A DNA stretch of 39,949 bases from Clostridiales bacterium (GTDB lineage Bacteria; Bacillota; Clostridia; Oscillospirales; CAG-272), in the NCBI GenBank assembly GCA_024693345.1, contig JAILLB010000064.1:1-39949 (forward strand), written 5' to 3'. The position numbers and the translations under genes are program-made. This document shows, in pieces, positions 8,016 to 17,560 of the stretch (position 1 is the first letter of the stretch; the number at the start of each line of letters is the position of its first letter). The notes beneath the pieces are model-generated. The model had not been told where the DNA came from and searched no databases. It worked only from the letters and a program-made list of their open reading frames with translations.

Positions 8016-10691
8016 ATGCTTGTACTCAAAGACATAAAAAAGAGATATGTAACCGGAGAGCTTGTTCAGCAGGCTCTTGATGGTGTAAGTTTGTCTTTGC
8101 GAGACAATGAATTTGTCGCAATTCTTGGCCCTTCAGGATCCGGAAAGACAACATTACTCAACATCATCGGGGGTCTTGACAGATATGACACAGGTGATCT
8201 GATTATAAACAACAAGTCAACCAAGAAATATAAAGACAGAGACTGGGATTCGTACAGAAACCACACAATCGGTTTCGTATTTCAGTCATATAACCTCATC
8301 CCTCACCAGTCCATCCTCTCCAACGTAGAACTTGCCCTGACCATTTCCGGCATTAAGAGAAGCGAGAGAAGAAAAAGAGCGGCTGAAGCACTGGACAAGG
8401 TAGGCCTGGGTGATCAACTCCACAAAAGACCAAACCAGATGTCAGGAGGTCAGATGCAGAGAGTTGCAATTGCAAGAGCACTTGTTAATGATCCGGATAT
8501 ACTTTTGGCAGATGAACCTACCGGAGCTTTGGACTCTAAGACCAGCGAACAGGTTATGGATTTGCTCAAAGAGGTGGCAAAAGACAGACTTGTTGTGATG
8601 GTTACACACAATGAAGAAATTGCAAACAAATATGCAAACAGAATTGTAAAGATCAGAGATGGTAAGATAACAGATGACTCCAATCCCTATGAACCTGAAG
8701 TTGGTGAAACAAGAGAAGAAAAAACAAAAAAGACCAAGATGTCTTTCTTGACTTCACTTGCACTGAGCTTTAACAACCTCCGAACAAAAAAGGGAAGAAC
8801 GGCTCTTGTGTCTTTCGCGGGTTCTATAGGAATAATTGGAATAGCGCTCATCATGTCGCTTTCCAACGGTGTTGATGTATACATTGACAACATGCAGAGA
8901 AACACAATGCTGAGTTATCCGATTCAGATTGACTCAGACGCGATAGATTTGGCAAGCATCGTTTCTACTGCTCAGGAGATGAGGGGTGAAAGCGGGACTG
9001 AACATGACAAAAACTCCGTATATTCAAACATAAGCGATTTGAAGGTACAGAGTGTAACAATGAGCAGTTATGTATCCAATAACCTGAAAGAGTTCAAAAA
9101 ATATCTGGATGATGAGAATAGTGAAATACGCAAATACATAGGCGGTAACGGAATTGTTTATTCTTACGACGTCGAATATGACATATATGCATATGATCCT
9201 GAAGAATTTCTCGTGAACACAGATGGCTCTAACCTTTTGGAAAACAGAAAGGGAAATAATCAGTTCTCACTGATTAGATCAGGTACTTTCACTGAACTGT
9301 TGCCGGGCAAGGATGGAGAACTTGTATCAAGTGCGGTAAGAGACAACTATACACTGGTATATGGAAACTGGCCGTCTTCATATGATGAAGTGGTTTTAAT
9401 AGTCAACTCCAACAATGAAATATCTGCCACGACTTTGTATAAACTTGGACTTCTTCCTGTATCTGAGTACAGGGACATAATGGAGAAGATTCAGAATGGT
9501 GAAAGTGTTGAGCTTGTCCAGACAAGTCTTGATTACGACAAAATTTGTGAACAGAAGTTCTATATCCTGACAGCATCAGATTATTACTTAAAACAGGATT
9601 CCGGTCTCTATGAAAAGAGCGAGGATCCAAAAGAAATAATAGACAAATCACTTGAACTGAAAATATCCGGAATAATACGTTTAAATGAAGATGCGATGTA
9701 CAGCGGAGTAGGTTCAAATGTTGCATATACGCAGGCACTTACCAACTGGGTTATATCTCACACCGATTCAAGCGAAGTTGTCTCGGCTCAGAGAGAAGAT
9801 CCCGATACAAATGTACTCACCGGGCTTCAGTTTGCTCCGGCAGATGATGAGAGCAAAATTGCAGACACAAAGAAATATTTTGCTGCAATGGGAATATCTG
9901 ATAAAGCTAAAGCATATGAGAAGATAATGAAGTCCTATGCAGCACAGTTCGGTATGGATATATCCGAAAGACTTGCAGGTATGAGCGAAACCGAAAAAGC
10001 AACTGCTCTTGATATGCTGATGTATACCGCCAAGAATGAACAGCTTGTTTCAGTCTATGATGAATTCATATCCAGCGGTTCATATGATGACAATATGGAT
10101 TCTTTCGGCGTAATAGATCTTGATTCTCCAAGTTCAATTGCTATCTACACAGATACGTTTGAAAACAAGGACAAAATCACATCATGTATCGAAGATTACA
10201 ACAAGTCAAAAGATGAAGAGTTCAAGATAACATATACAGATTATGTCGGCCTGTTGATGTCCAGCATCACAACGATTGTAAATGTAATATCTTATGTACT
10301 CATGGCATTTGTGGGCGTATCTCTCATAGTTTCATCAATCATGATCGGAATTATTACATACATATCCGTTCTTGAGAGAACAAAGGAAATAGGAGTACTG
10401 AGAAGCATTGGCGCTTCCAAAGCCAATATTTCACAGGTGTTCAATGCTGAGACATTCATCATAGGACTCTTGTCAGGATTGATAGGAATAGGAGTAACAC
10501 TTGTGCTCTTGATTCCCGGAAATGCAATATTGCATCTTGTTACAGGGTATAAAGATGTAAGTGCTGTTCTGCCTATTGCAGGTGCACTTGGATTAGTTGC
10601 CCTCAGCGTCATACTGACACTTATAGGAGGTATTATTCCTTCGAGAATTGCAGCTAAAAAAGATCCAGTCATAGCACTCAGAACAGAGTAA
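8016..10691 (+). CDS. Fused ABC transporter ATPase-permease, MacB/FtsX type
   Basis: An 891-residue fusion. Residues 1-230 form an ABC ATPase with GPSGSGKTT, QMSGGQMQRVAIARAL and LADEPTGALD. A lysine-rich linker leads to a first membrane segment (about 262-282). A large external domain of about 470 residues follows, then three C-terminal membrane segments with the FtsX signature ERTKEIGVLRSIGAS. This is the mechanotransmission-type architecture used for peptide export or lipoprotein/antibiotic handling rather than import. No separate accessory protein or two-component system is adjacent, so the substrate is unknown. The start is preceded by GAGGT. A terminator follows. Confidence 0.92.
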   Translation: MLVLKDIKKRYVTGELVQQALDGVSLSLRDNEFVAILGPSGSGKTTLLNIIGGLDRYDTGDLIINNKSTKKYKDRDWDSYRNHTIGFVFQSYNLIPHQSILSNVELALTISGIKRSERRKRAAEALDKVGLGDQLHKRPNQMSGGQMQRVAIARALVNDPDILLADEPTGALDSKTSEQVMDLLKEVAKDRLVVMVTHNEEIANKYANRIVKIRDGKITDDSNPYEPEVGETREEKTKKTKMSFLTSLALSFNNLRTKKGRTALVSFAGSIGIIGIALIMSLSNGVDVYIDNMQRNTMLSYPIQIDSDAIDLASIVSTAQEMRGESGTEHDKNSVYSNISDLKVQSVTMSSYVSNNLKEFKKYLDDENSEIRKYIGGNGIVYSYDVEYDIYAYDPEEFLVNTDGSNLLENRKGNNQFSLIRSGTFTELLPGKDGELVSSAVRDNYTLVYGNWPSSYDEVVLIVNSNNEISATTLYKLGLLPVSEYRDIMEKIQNGESVELVQTSLDYDKICEQKFYILTASDYYLKQDSGLYEKSEDPKEIIDKSLELKISGIIRLNEDAMYSGVGSNVAYTQALTNWVISHTDSSEVVSAQREDPDTNVLTGLQFAPADDESKIADTKKYFAAMGISDKAKAYEKIMKSYAAQFGMDISERLAGMSETEKATALDMLMYTAKNEQLVSVYDEFISSGSYDDNMDSFGVIDLDSPSSIAIYTDTFENKDKITSCIEDYNKSKDEEFKITYTDYVGLLMSSITTIVNVISYVLMAFVGVSLIVSSIMIGIITYISVLERTKEIGVLRSIGASKANISQVFNAETFIIGLLSGLIGIGVTLVLLIPGNAILHLVTGYKDVSAVLPIAGALGLVALSVILTLIGGIIPSRIAAKKDPVIALRTE

Positions 10692-10712
10692 TTTTTTCAA
10701 AATAGCATGAAG

Positions 10713-10747
10713 ACAACCGGTAGCTAAACTATCCGGTTGTTTTTCTT
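10713..10747 (+). terminator. Terminator after the ABC exporter
   Basis: ACAACCGG pairs with CCGGTTGT, with TAG/CTA extending the stem, followed by TTTTTCTT. Confidence 0.9.
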
Positions 10748-10771
10748 ACATATCTTTTTTTCATTTTCTTA

Positions 10772-10800
10772 TTGACAAATCCCATATATAAATGTATACT
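10772..10800 (+). promoter_or_regulatory. Promoter of the histidine operon
   Basis: TTGACA (10772-10777), a 17-base spacer and TATACT (10795-10800) form a strong sigma-A promoter about 67 bases before hisC. The leader of about 60 bases is too short for a T-box or a His-codon attenuator. Confidence 0.82.
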
Positions 10801-10814
10801 ACCATTGTTTTATC

Positions 10815-10840
10815 GTTTTACTATGTTAAAACAGTAAAAC
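10815..10840 (+). promoter_or_regulatory. Dyad just downstream of the his promoter, candidate repressor operator
   Basis: GTTTTACT and AGTAAAAC form a perfect 8-base inverted repeat with a 10-base spacer. It begins about 15 bases after the -10 box, where a bound protein would block transcription. AT-rich TTTTACT...AGTAAAA dyads resemble what I recall for TrpR-like (YerC/HisR) histidine regulators in Firmicutes, but I cannot verify that here. Confidence 0.5.
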
Positions 10841-10867
10841 AAATATTCCGCAAAGAAAGATTTCATT

Positions 10868-11929
10868 ATGTCAAAATACATAAGTTCAAGGTACAGCTCG
10901 CTCAAAACTTATACTCCGGGCGAGCAGCCAAAAGATAAAAAATACATAAAACTGAACACGAACGAAAACCCGTATCCGCCTTCATCAGGTGTGATAAATG
11001 CCGTCAATGAATCTCAGTTATCTTCGCTTAATCTCTATCCGGATCCGACGTGTTCATTACTTAAGAATGTGCTGGCGGAAAAATACGGAATTAATCAGGA
11101 AAACATTTTCTGTTCAAATGGTTCAGATGAAGCATTGGGTTTTGCAATTTCATGTTTTGGTGAAAAGGGAGTTATATTCCCGGATATAACATACGGCTTT
11201 TACAAAGTATTCTGCGATTACAACAATTATCCGTATGACACAATTCCGCTAAATGAAGATTTTACCATAAACCCGGAAGATTACTGTAACACTGGCAAGT
11301 GTATTGTTATTGCCAATCCGAACGCACCTACAGGTTTGTGTCTCGGAATTGAACGGATAGAACAAATCGTGAAATCAAATCCGGATAGCGTGGTCATAAT
11401 CGATGAAGCGTATATAGATTTCGGAGGAGACAGTGCACTGAAATTTGTTTCAAAATATGAAAACCTTCTGGTGACCAGAACTTTTTCAAAATCTTATTCA
11501 CTGGCTGGTGGCAGAGTTGGTTTTGCCATAGGCAATGCTTCACTTATTCAGGATTTGATGACAATCAAGTATTCGACCAACCCGTATAACATAGACAGAT
11601 TGAATTTGATTGCGGCAACACAGAGTATAGTAGATCAACAATACTATGATGGATGTGTAAAGAAGATTGTATCAACCAGAGAGAGAATAAAGAAGGAACT
11701 TGTCAGACTGGGTTTTTCAGTCCTTGATACCCAGACAAATTTTGTTTTTGCAAAAACAGACAAGGTGTACGGCAAAGATTTGTATCTCAAACTTAAAGAT
11801 AGAGGAATTCTTATAAGATATTTCCCGGGAGAGAGAACGGGAGAATTCATAAGAATCACAGTTGGAACAGACAAAGACATGGACAAATTCATCGGTGAAC
11901 TCAAAAGGATTCTGGAGGAAACAAAATGA
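10868..11929 (+). CDS. hisC: Histidinol-phosphate aminotransferase
   Basis: A 353-residue fold-type I PLP enzyme. NTNENPYPPS near the N-terminus, NPNAPTG, IIDEAYIDF and TFSKSYSLAGGRVGFAIG (with the PLP lysine) match HisC. It converts imidazole acetol phosphate to histidinol phosphate with glutamate as amino donor. It is the first gene of the operon, directly behind the promoter and dyad. Its TGA overlaps the hisB start (ATGA). An aromatic aminotransferase role is possible in this family, but the context makes HisC secure. Confidence 0.97.
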   Translation: MSKYISSRYSSLKTYTPGEQPKDKKYIKLNTNENPYPPSSGVINAVNESQLSSLNLYPDPTCSLLKNVLAEKYGINQENIFCSNGSDEALGFAISCFGEKGVIFPDITYGFYKVFCDYNNYPYDTIPLNEDFTINPEDYCNTGKCIVIANPNAPTGLCLGIERIEQIVKSNPDSVVIIDEAYIDFGGDSALKFVSKYENLLVTRTFSKSYSLAGGRVGFAIGNASLIQDLMTIKYSTNPYNIDRLNLIAATQSIVDQQYYDGCVKKIVSTRERIKKELVRLGFSVLDTQTNFVFAKTDKVYGKDLYLKLKDRGILIRYFPGERTGEFIRITVGTDKDMDKFIGELKRILEETK

Positions 11930-12519
11930 GAAGAGCGGAGATAAACAGAAAAACCGAGGAGACAGACGTAAAAGTCAAAATTGATTTGGATGCCAAATCG
12001 GTTGATAACAATAAAATAGACACCGGAGTCGGTTTTTTAGACCACATGCTTACTTTACTTTTAAAGAATGCCGGCATCGGAGCCGAAGTCAAGGCTGTCG
12101 GCGACACATATGTGGATTTCCACCACACTACAGAAGATGTAGGAATAACTCTCGGACAGGCTGTTTCAAAAGCACTTGGAGACAAAAAAGGAATAGTCAG
12201 ATATTCAAGTGTTGTTATTCCAATGGATGAATCTCTGGTCATGACCGCTTTGGATATTTCGGGAAGAGGGGCATTGTATTCAGATGTTAAGTTTCCGACC
12301 GAAAAGATTGGCAATTTTGACACGGAACTTGTTGAAGAATTCTTCGATGCCTTTTCAAAAAATGCAGGTTTTACTCTGCACATAAGACAGATGTCAGGCA
12401 AAAACTCGCACCACCTGGCAGAATGCTGTTATAAGTCCGTAGGAAGAGCAATAAGAGAAGCAATCGGAATAGACAAAAGGTTTTCAGAGAGCATCCCTTC
12501 AACAAAAGGTACTCTTTGA
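11926..12519 (+). CDS. hisB: Imidazoleglycerol-phosphate dehydratase
   Basis: A 197-residue monofunctional HisB. GFLDHMLTLLLKNAG, HHTTEDVGI and SHHLAECCYKS are the histidine-rich, manganese-binding family signatures. It catalyses dehydration of imidazole glycerol phosphate. There is no HAD phosphatase fused as in enterobacteria; the phosphatase step is supplied by hisK at the operon end. It overlaps hisC by four bases. Confidence 0.98.
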   Translation: MRRAEINRKTEETDVKVKIDLDAKSVDNNKIDTGVGFLDHMLTLLLKNAGIGAEVKAVGDTYVDFHHTTEDVGITLGQAVSKALGDKKGIVRYSSVVIPMDESLVMTALDISGRGALYSDVKFPTEKIGNFDTELVEEFFDAFSKNAGFTLHIRQMSGKNSHHLAECCYKSVGRAIREAIGIDKRFSESIPSTKGTL

Positions 12520-12534
12520 ATATACGGTGAAAAT

Positions 12535-13590
12535 ATGACAGAAAACAAATTGAAAGAGTTGTTTGAACTGTACGGATTCAGAAAATTCAAGATGAGCAGA
12601 TTCGAGACTTACGATTTCTACTCCGAGAACAGAAGTTTTCTGAAGACTTCAAACCTCATAACATTTACAGATCTTGACGGAAGGCTCATGGCAATGAAGC
12701 CCGATATCACCCTCTCAATAATGAGAAATGCCGGATCTGAAGATGAAAAAGTTTACTACATGGATACAGTCTACAGAGCATCAGGAAGTCATTTCAGGGA
12801 AGTGGCGCAGGCGGGAGTCGAGAGGATAGGATACATCGACGATTATGCCGAAGCTGAAGTCATTGCACTGGCCGCAAAGGCTCTGCAGAGTATATCAGAA
12901 GATTATTCTCTGAGAATATCCGACTCGGATTTCGTTTCTACTCTCCTTGAAGAACTCAAAACGGATGAGGCGACTCAGAAAGAAATATTGTCGCTTTTTT
13001 CAAGAAAGAACTGCGACGGGATAAAGAAACTCCAGGAAGAAAACAGAATTGATGAAAAGACATATTCCGTTCTTGTTGATGTTCTTGGTATATATATGCC
13101 ACTTAAACAGGGAATTGAAAAAATACGGGAGAAGGCATTCGGGGAAAAGACAAAAAAGACAATCGAACATCTGTCTTCAGTCTGTGAAATACTCGATTCA
13201 TTCAAAGTGCTTGACAGGGTTTATCTGGACTTTTCAATGGCTGCGGGCATGTCTTACTACAGTGGCGTCATTTTCAGAGGAGCAGTCCCAAGTATTCCAA
13301 TGAACATTCTTTCCGGGGGAAGATACGACACGCTGCCCAGAAAAATGGGAAAGCAGTCAGGTGCAATCGGTTTTGCGATTGACCTGGATCTGATTGACAG
13401 CTACATAAAGACTGAAAAGGAATATGACTATGACGCTGTTATAGTCTACACAAATAAAACAGACAAAAAAGAACTGGCAAAACTGCAGACGGATTTCGTT
13501 GAAAAAGGCAAATCCGTGTTCTGTATCTGTGAAGGTTCATACGAAAAGACAAAAGAAAGAATAATAGCAAAAGAGACAATTTGCTTATAG
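12535..13590 (+). CDS. hisZ: ATP phosphoribosyltransferase regulatory subunit
   Basis: A 351-residue class II aminoacyl-tRNA synthetase-like protein resembling the HisRS catalytic core. MKPDITLSIMRNAG, YRASGSHFREVAQAGVERIGY and a glycine-rich AAGMSYYSGVIFRG are visible. HisZ lacks synthetase activity and forms a complex with the short HisG, which alone lacks the regulatory domain. It lies directly before hisG and overlaps the hisG ribosome site. Feedback inhibition by histidine is expected to act through this subunit. Confidence 0.93.
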   Translation: MTENKLKELFELYGFRKFKMSRFETYDFYSENRSFLKTSNLITFTDLDGRLMAMKPDITLSIMRNAGSEDEKVYYMDTVYRASGSHFREVAQAGVERIGYIDDYAEAEVIALAAKALQSISEDYSLRISDSDFVSTLLEELKTDEATQKEILSLFSRKNCDGIKKLQEENRIDEKTYSVLVDVLGIYMPLKQGIEKIREKAFGEKTKKTIEHLSSVCEILDSFKVLDRVYLDFSMAAGMSYYSGVIFRGAVPSIPMNILSGGRYDTLPRKMGKQSGAIGFAIDLDLIDSYIKTEKEYDYDAVIVYTNKTDKKELAKLQTDFVEKGKSVFCICEGSYEKTKERIIAKETICL

Positions 13591-13598
13591 GTGAAACA

Positions 13599-14219
13599 AT
13601 GTTGAACGTAGCACTTCCGAAAGGAAGACTTGGTGAAAAGGTTTACGAGATGCTGTCCGAATCCGGATATCCGTGCCCTGAGATGGAGAAAGACTCCAGA
13701 AAGCTGACTTTTGAAAACAGTGAATGCGGAGTCAGTTATTTCTGGGTCAAACCGTCTGATGTAGGCATATATGTAGAGAGAGGTTCGGCAGACGTCGGGG
13801 TTCTTGGCAAGGACATACTTTTTGAATATATGCCTGACGTATATGAGCTCGTAGACCTCGGTATAGGAAAATGCAAAATGTGCGTTGCGTCAAAAAAGGA
13901 TTTCAGAGACAATACTGAAAAGACTCTTAGAGTCGCAACCAAGTTTCCGAAAATTGCAACTGAGTACTATTCAGGAATTGACAGGGACATTGATGTAATA
14001 AAACTGAATGGTTCAATTGAGATTGCTCCGCTCCTCGGGCTGTCTGATGTGATAGTAGACATCGTTGAGACGGGAAAAACACTTAAGGAAAACAATCTCG
14101 AAGTTATAAAAAACATAATGGATATAAGTGCAAGGTTTATTTGCAATAAAGTGAGTTACCAATTCAAAAACGACGAGGTAATTAAAATGGCCGATGCGCT
14201 AAAAAGGGATAGATTATGA
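13599..14219 (+). CDS. hisG: ATP phosphoribosyltransferase, short catalytic form
   Basis: ATG 13599 (MLNVALPKGRLGEK) is taken as the start, with AGGTG just upstream; the ORF-track start at 13581 lies inside hisZ. The 206-residue product has the HisG landmarks LPKGRL, GSADVGVLGKD and VDIVETGKTLKENNLE. It lacks the C-terminal regulatory ACT-like domain of long HisG, which matches the presence of hisZ. It catalyses the first committed step, joining ATP and PRPP. Its stop overlaps the hisD start (ATGA). Confidence 0.97.
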   Translation: MLNVALPKGRLGEKVYEMLSESGYPCPEMEKDSRKLTFENSECGVSYFWVKPSDVGIYVERGSADVGVLGKDILFEYMPDVYELVDLGIGKCKMCVASKKDFRDNTEKTLRVATKFPKIATEYYSGIDRDIDVIKLNGSIEIAPLLGLSDVIVDIVETGKTLKENNLEVIKNIMDISARFICNKVSYQFKNDEVIKMADALKRDRL

Positions 14220-15493
14220 TTAAGATATTCAAAAAAGGCGATATACACTATGAAGAGATATTCAAGAGAAATAACCATTCTCTTGATGTATCGTCCATCG
14301 TGAAAGATATTATCTGCAATGTAAGATCAGATGGAGACAGAGCTCTTAAAGAGTATTCACTGAAATTTGACAAAGCATATATAGATTCTTTTGAAGTTAA
14401 CGAAGAAGAAATGGACTCTGCACTGAAAGATGTCGAAGATGAGTTTCTGCAAATATTGTTGGAGGCGGCAAAAAACATAACTGAATACCACTCAAAACAA
14501 TTGAGGCAAGGCTATGAAATACAAAAAGGCAACGGAGCAGTACTCGGACAAATCGTGATGCCTCTTGAAAAAGTCGGGATTTATGTTCCCGGAGGAACTG
14601 CTGCTTATCCCTCTACCGTTTTGATGAATGCAATACCTGCAAAAATTGCAGGTGTCGCTGAGGTGGTTATGGTGACCCCGCCAAACAAAGAAGGAAAAGT
14701 GAATCCATACATTCTGGCAGCAGCAAAAGTAGCCGGAGTGGACAGAGTGTTCAGAGTTGGTGGTGCACAGGCAATTGCAGCTCTGGCATACGGAACAGAA
14801 TCTGTGCCACAAGTAGACAAGATTGTTGGCCCCGGAAATGCATTTGTTGCCGAAGCGAAAAAACAGGTTTTCGGACAGGTTGCCATTGACATGATAGCAG
14901 GTCCATCTGAAATACTCGTCATATCTGATTCAAAATCTGATCCCAAGTATTTGGCCTCGGATCTTTTGTCTCAGGCTGAACATGATAAAAATGCAACGGC
15001 TGTTTTGGTCACTGATTCTTCTGAACTTGCTGAAAGAGTTCAGATGGAAGTGGAAGAACAGTTAAAGGGTTTGCCTAGAGAAGAGATAGCCAGAGCAAGC
15101 ATAGACAATAACGGAAAAATAATAGTGTGTGCAAGCATTACGGAAGCAATTGAAATATCCAACAGGATTGCACCTGAACATCTTGAAATCTCAACGGATA
15201 ATCCGTTTGAATTACTCAAATCTGTAAAGAATGCCGGTTCTGTGTTTCTCGGAAGATATTCTTCAGAACCTCTCGGAGACTATTTTGCAGGTCCCAATCA
15301 CACACTTCCGACAATGGGAACGGCAAGGTTCAGTTCTCCTTTGTCAGTAGAAGATTTTGTAAAAACAATGCAGTATTCCTCATATTCTGAACAAGCATTG
15401 AAAGAAGACTATTCAAAAATTGCATATTTTGCAAGAAAAGAAGGCCTTGAAGCTCATGCGAGAGCTGTTGAGAGCAGGTTTTGTGACAAATGA
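14216..15493 (+). CDS. hisD: Histidinol dehydrogenase
   Basis: A 425-residue zinc enzyme that oxidises histidinol to histidine in two NAD-dependent steps. Clear signatures are PGGTAAYPSTVLMNA, AGPSEILVISD, QAEHDKNATAVLVT, IAPEHLEISTDNP and AGPNHTLPTMGTARF. Length and all conserved blocks are complete. It overlaps hisG and hisH by four bases each. Confidence 0.98.
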   Translation: MIKIFKKGDIHYEEIFKRNNHSLDVSSIVKDIICNVRSDGDRALKEYSLKFDKAYIDSFEVNEEEMDSALKDVEDEFLQILLEAAKNITEYHSKQLRQGYEIQKGNGAVLGQIVMPLEKVGIYVPGGTAAYPSTVLMNAIPAKIAGVAEVVMVTPPNKEGKVNPYILAAAKVAGVDRVFRVGGAQAIAALAYGTESVPQVDKIVGPGNAFVAEAKKQVFGQVAIDMIAGPSEILVISDSKSDPKYLASDLLSQAEHDKNATAVLVTDSSELAERVQMEVEEQLKGLPREEIARASIDNNGKIIVCASITEAIEISNRIAPEHLEISTDNPFELLKSVKNAGSVFLGRYSSEPLGDYFAGPNHTLPTMGTARFSSPLSVEDFVKTMQYSSYSEQALKEDYSKIAYFARKEGLEAHARAVESRFCDK

Positions 15494-16098
15494 TTACAAT
15501 TGTTGATTACGGAGTCGGAAATCTTTTTTCGCTCAAGTGTTCTTTGGATAGAATCGGAGCCGAATGTATAGTAACCGATTCACAAGAATTAATACGTTCA
15601 AGTGAAAAGATAATATTGCCGGGAGTCGGAGCATTCAAAGATGCCATTGACAAACTCAGGTCAAAAGGACTTGATGAAGTTCTTATAGAATGCGCTAAAG
15701 TGGGAACCCCTCTTCTCGGAATTTGCCTCGGAATGCAGATGCTGTTTGAAGAGTCAAGCGAATTCGGACTGTGCAAAGGACTTAATCTTATACCGGGTAA
15801 AGTTAAAGAACTGAAAGGATACATTCCGGAGAATCTGGATATTCCTCATATGGGGTGGAATGCTCTTAAGATTACACAAAACAAAGGAATAATGAAGAGC
15901 ATAAACGAAGGCGAATGTGTTTATTTTGTTCACTCATATGCCGCTTTTACTGAAGATAATTATGTTACTTCAACTGCCGAATACGGAGCAACAATCACTG
16001 CATCGGTTCAAAACGGAAATGTATACGGAACTCAGTTTCATCCGGAAAAGAGCGGTGAAACAGGTTTAAGAATACTTAAGGAGTTTACTTTACTATGA
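15490..16098 (+). CDS. hisH: Imidazole glycerol phosphate synthase, glutaminase subunit
   Basis: A 202-residue class I glutamine amidotransferase. DYGVGNLFSLKCSLDRIG opens the protein, GICLGMQML holds the catalytic cysteine, and QFHPEKSG supplies the His-Glu pair. It delivers ammonia to HisF. The neighbours hisA and hisF follow immediately, with four-base overlaps. Confidence 0.97.
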   Translation: MITIVDYGVGNLFSLKCSLDRIGAECIVTDSQELIRSSEKIILPGVGAFKDAIDKLRSKGLDEVLIECAKVGTPLLGICLGMQMLFEESSEFGLCKGLNLIPGKVKELKGYIPENLDIPHMGWNALKITQNKGIMKSINEGECVYFVHSYAAFTEDNYVTSTAEYGATITASVQNGNVYGTQFHPEKSGETGLRILKEFTLL

Positions 16099-16805
16099 TT
16101 ATTTTCCCTGCAATAGACCTTTACAAGGGTCAGGTTGTGAGACTATATCAGGGCGACTACAATCAGATGACCGTTTATTCGGACAATCCGGTTAATACTG
16201 CGATTGAAATGCAGAATAAAGGAGCGACTCACCTCCACATTGTGGATTTGTATGGTGCAAAAGAGGGAGAGACGAGAGATTTTGATTGTGTAAAAAATAT
16301 CTGTCAGAACACCAATCTTTCATGCGAAATAGGCGGAGGAATAAGAAGCCTTGACGACATAGAAAAATACATCGATTCCGGAGTGGATAGAGTCATTTTA
16401 GGAACAAAAGCCATAACGGATCCGGTTTTTTTGGATGAGGCAATAAAAGAATTTGGCCACAGAATTGTAGTTGGTGTGGACAGCAAAAACGGAAAAGTTG
16501 CCATCAAAGGATGGACGGAAACAGTCGACAAAGAATCATTCGATTTTGTCAGTGAGCTAGTCGACAGAGGAGTGGAATACATCATCTACACAGACATCTC
16601 CAGAGATGGTTCAATGAAGGGTATAAACATAGATGAATACAGTAAATTCAAAGGCATGAACATAAAGGTTATTGCTTCAGGTGGTGTCAGCAGTTACGAA
16701 GATTTAAAAATGATTCGTGATGCAGGCTGTTACGGAGCAATCATTGGAAAAGCACTTTACACAGGAAATGTTGAACTTGGAAAGGCCATAGATATAGTAA
16801 AATGA
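16095..16805 (+). CDS. hisA: ProFAR isomerase
   Basis: A 236-residue (beta-alpha)8 barrel. IFPAIDLYKGQVVRLYQGDY is the HisA N-terminus with the catalytic Asp; EIGGGIRSLDDIEKYIDSG and the second-half IYTDISRDGSMKG follow. It isomerises N'-[(5-phosphoribosyl)formimino]-AICAR ribonucleotide. The gene is paralogous to hisF next door. A HisA/TrpF dual enzyme cannot be excluded but is not suggested. Confidence 0.96.
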   Translation: MIIFPAIDLYKGQVVRLYQGDYNQMTVYSDNPVNTAIEMQNKGATHLHIVDLYGAKEGETRDFDCVKNICQNTNLSCEIGGGIRSLDDIEKYIDSGVDRVILGTKAITDPVFLDEAIKEFGHRIVVGVDSKNGKVAIKGWTETVDKESFDFVSELVDRGVEYIIYTDISRDGSMKGINIDEYSKFKGMNIKVIASGGVSSYEDLKMIRDAGCYGAIIGKALYTGNVELGKAIDIVK

Positions 16806-17560
16806 TAACAAAAAGAATAATACCTTGCCTTGACGTCAGAGACGGAAGGGTTGTTAAGGGCACCAATTTCATAGACATAAAAGATGCTGGCGATCCGGTT
16901 GAACTCGCTTCGTACTATTACAAATCCGGAGCGGATGAAATAGTATTCTATGACATAACAGCATCAAACGAAAAGAGAAAACTTTTTGCTGATGTTTTAA
17001 AGAAAACTGCATCAAAAGTGTTTGTTCCGCTTATGGTAGGTGGCGGAATCAATTCACTGGAAGATTTTGAAATTGTTCTTAACAATGGAGCAGATAAAGT
17101 ATCTGTTAATTCAGGAGCAGTCAAGAACCCGGGGTTAATCAATGAATCTTCAAAAAGATACGGAAGCCAGTGCGTTGTTCTTTCAATCGATACAAAAAGA
17201 GTTGATGGAGAATACAGAGTGTTCACAGAGGGTGGAAGAAACGACTCCGGAAAAGAACTTCTTTCGTGGGTAAAAGAAGGAATAGAAAGAGGAGCTGGCG
17301 AAATAGTACTGAATTCAATTGACACGGATGGAGTCAAAAAGGGTTTTGATATAGAAATGCTTGAAGAAGTCGTTAAGGTCTCGACGGTCCCGGTGATTGC
17401 ATCAGGTGGTGCCGGAAAAGCAGAAGATTTTGTTGAATTGTTCAAAAAAGTACCGGGTATATCTTCAGGATTGGCAGCCAGTATTTTTCATTATGGAGAA
17501 GTAACTATAGAATCATTGAAAAAGCTTCTCAGAAGCGAAGGGATAGGAGTGAGAATTTAA
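16802..17560 (+). CDS. hisF: Imidazole glycerol phosphate synthase, cyclase subunit
   Basis: A 252-residue barrel beginning IIPCLDVRDGRVVKGTNF, with VPLMVGGGINS, NSIDTDGVKKGFD and VIASGGAG, all HisF signatures. It forms the imidazole ring and releases AICAR using ammonia from HisH. Its TAA shares one base with the hisI start. Confidence 0.98.
   Translation: MITKRIIPCLDVRDGRVVKGTNFIDIKDAGDPVELASYYYKSGADEIVFYDITASNEKRKLFADVLKKTASKVFVPLMVGGGINSLEDFEIVLNNGADKVSVNSGAVKNPGLINESSKRYGSQCVVLSIDTKRVDGEYRVFTEGGRNDSGKELLSWVKEGIERGAGEIVLNSIDTDGVKKGFDIEMLEEVVKVSTVPVIASGGAGKAEDFVELFKKVPGISSGLAASIFHYGEVTIESLKKLLRSEGIGVRI

Noticed and set aside
10801-10867. T-box or His-codon attenuator ahead of hisC
   Set aside because: The leader is about 60 bases, lacks a terminator hairpin and T-box sequence, and has no His-rich leader peptide.
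11901-12401. 166-residue minus-strand ORF opposite hisB
   Set aside because: It is the complementary frame of hisB with low-complexity composition and no start signal.
16948-17445. 165-residue minus-strand ORF inside hisF
   Set aside because: It is a serine/proline/threonine-rich shadow of hisF with no ribosome site and no recognisable domain; hisF is certain.
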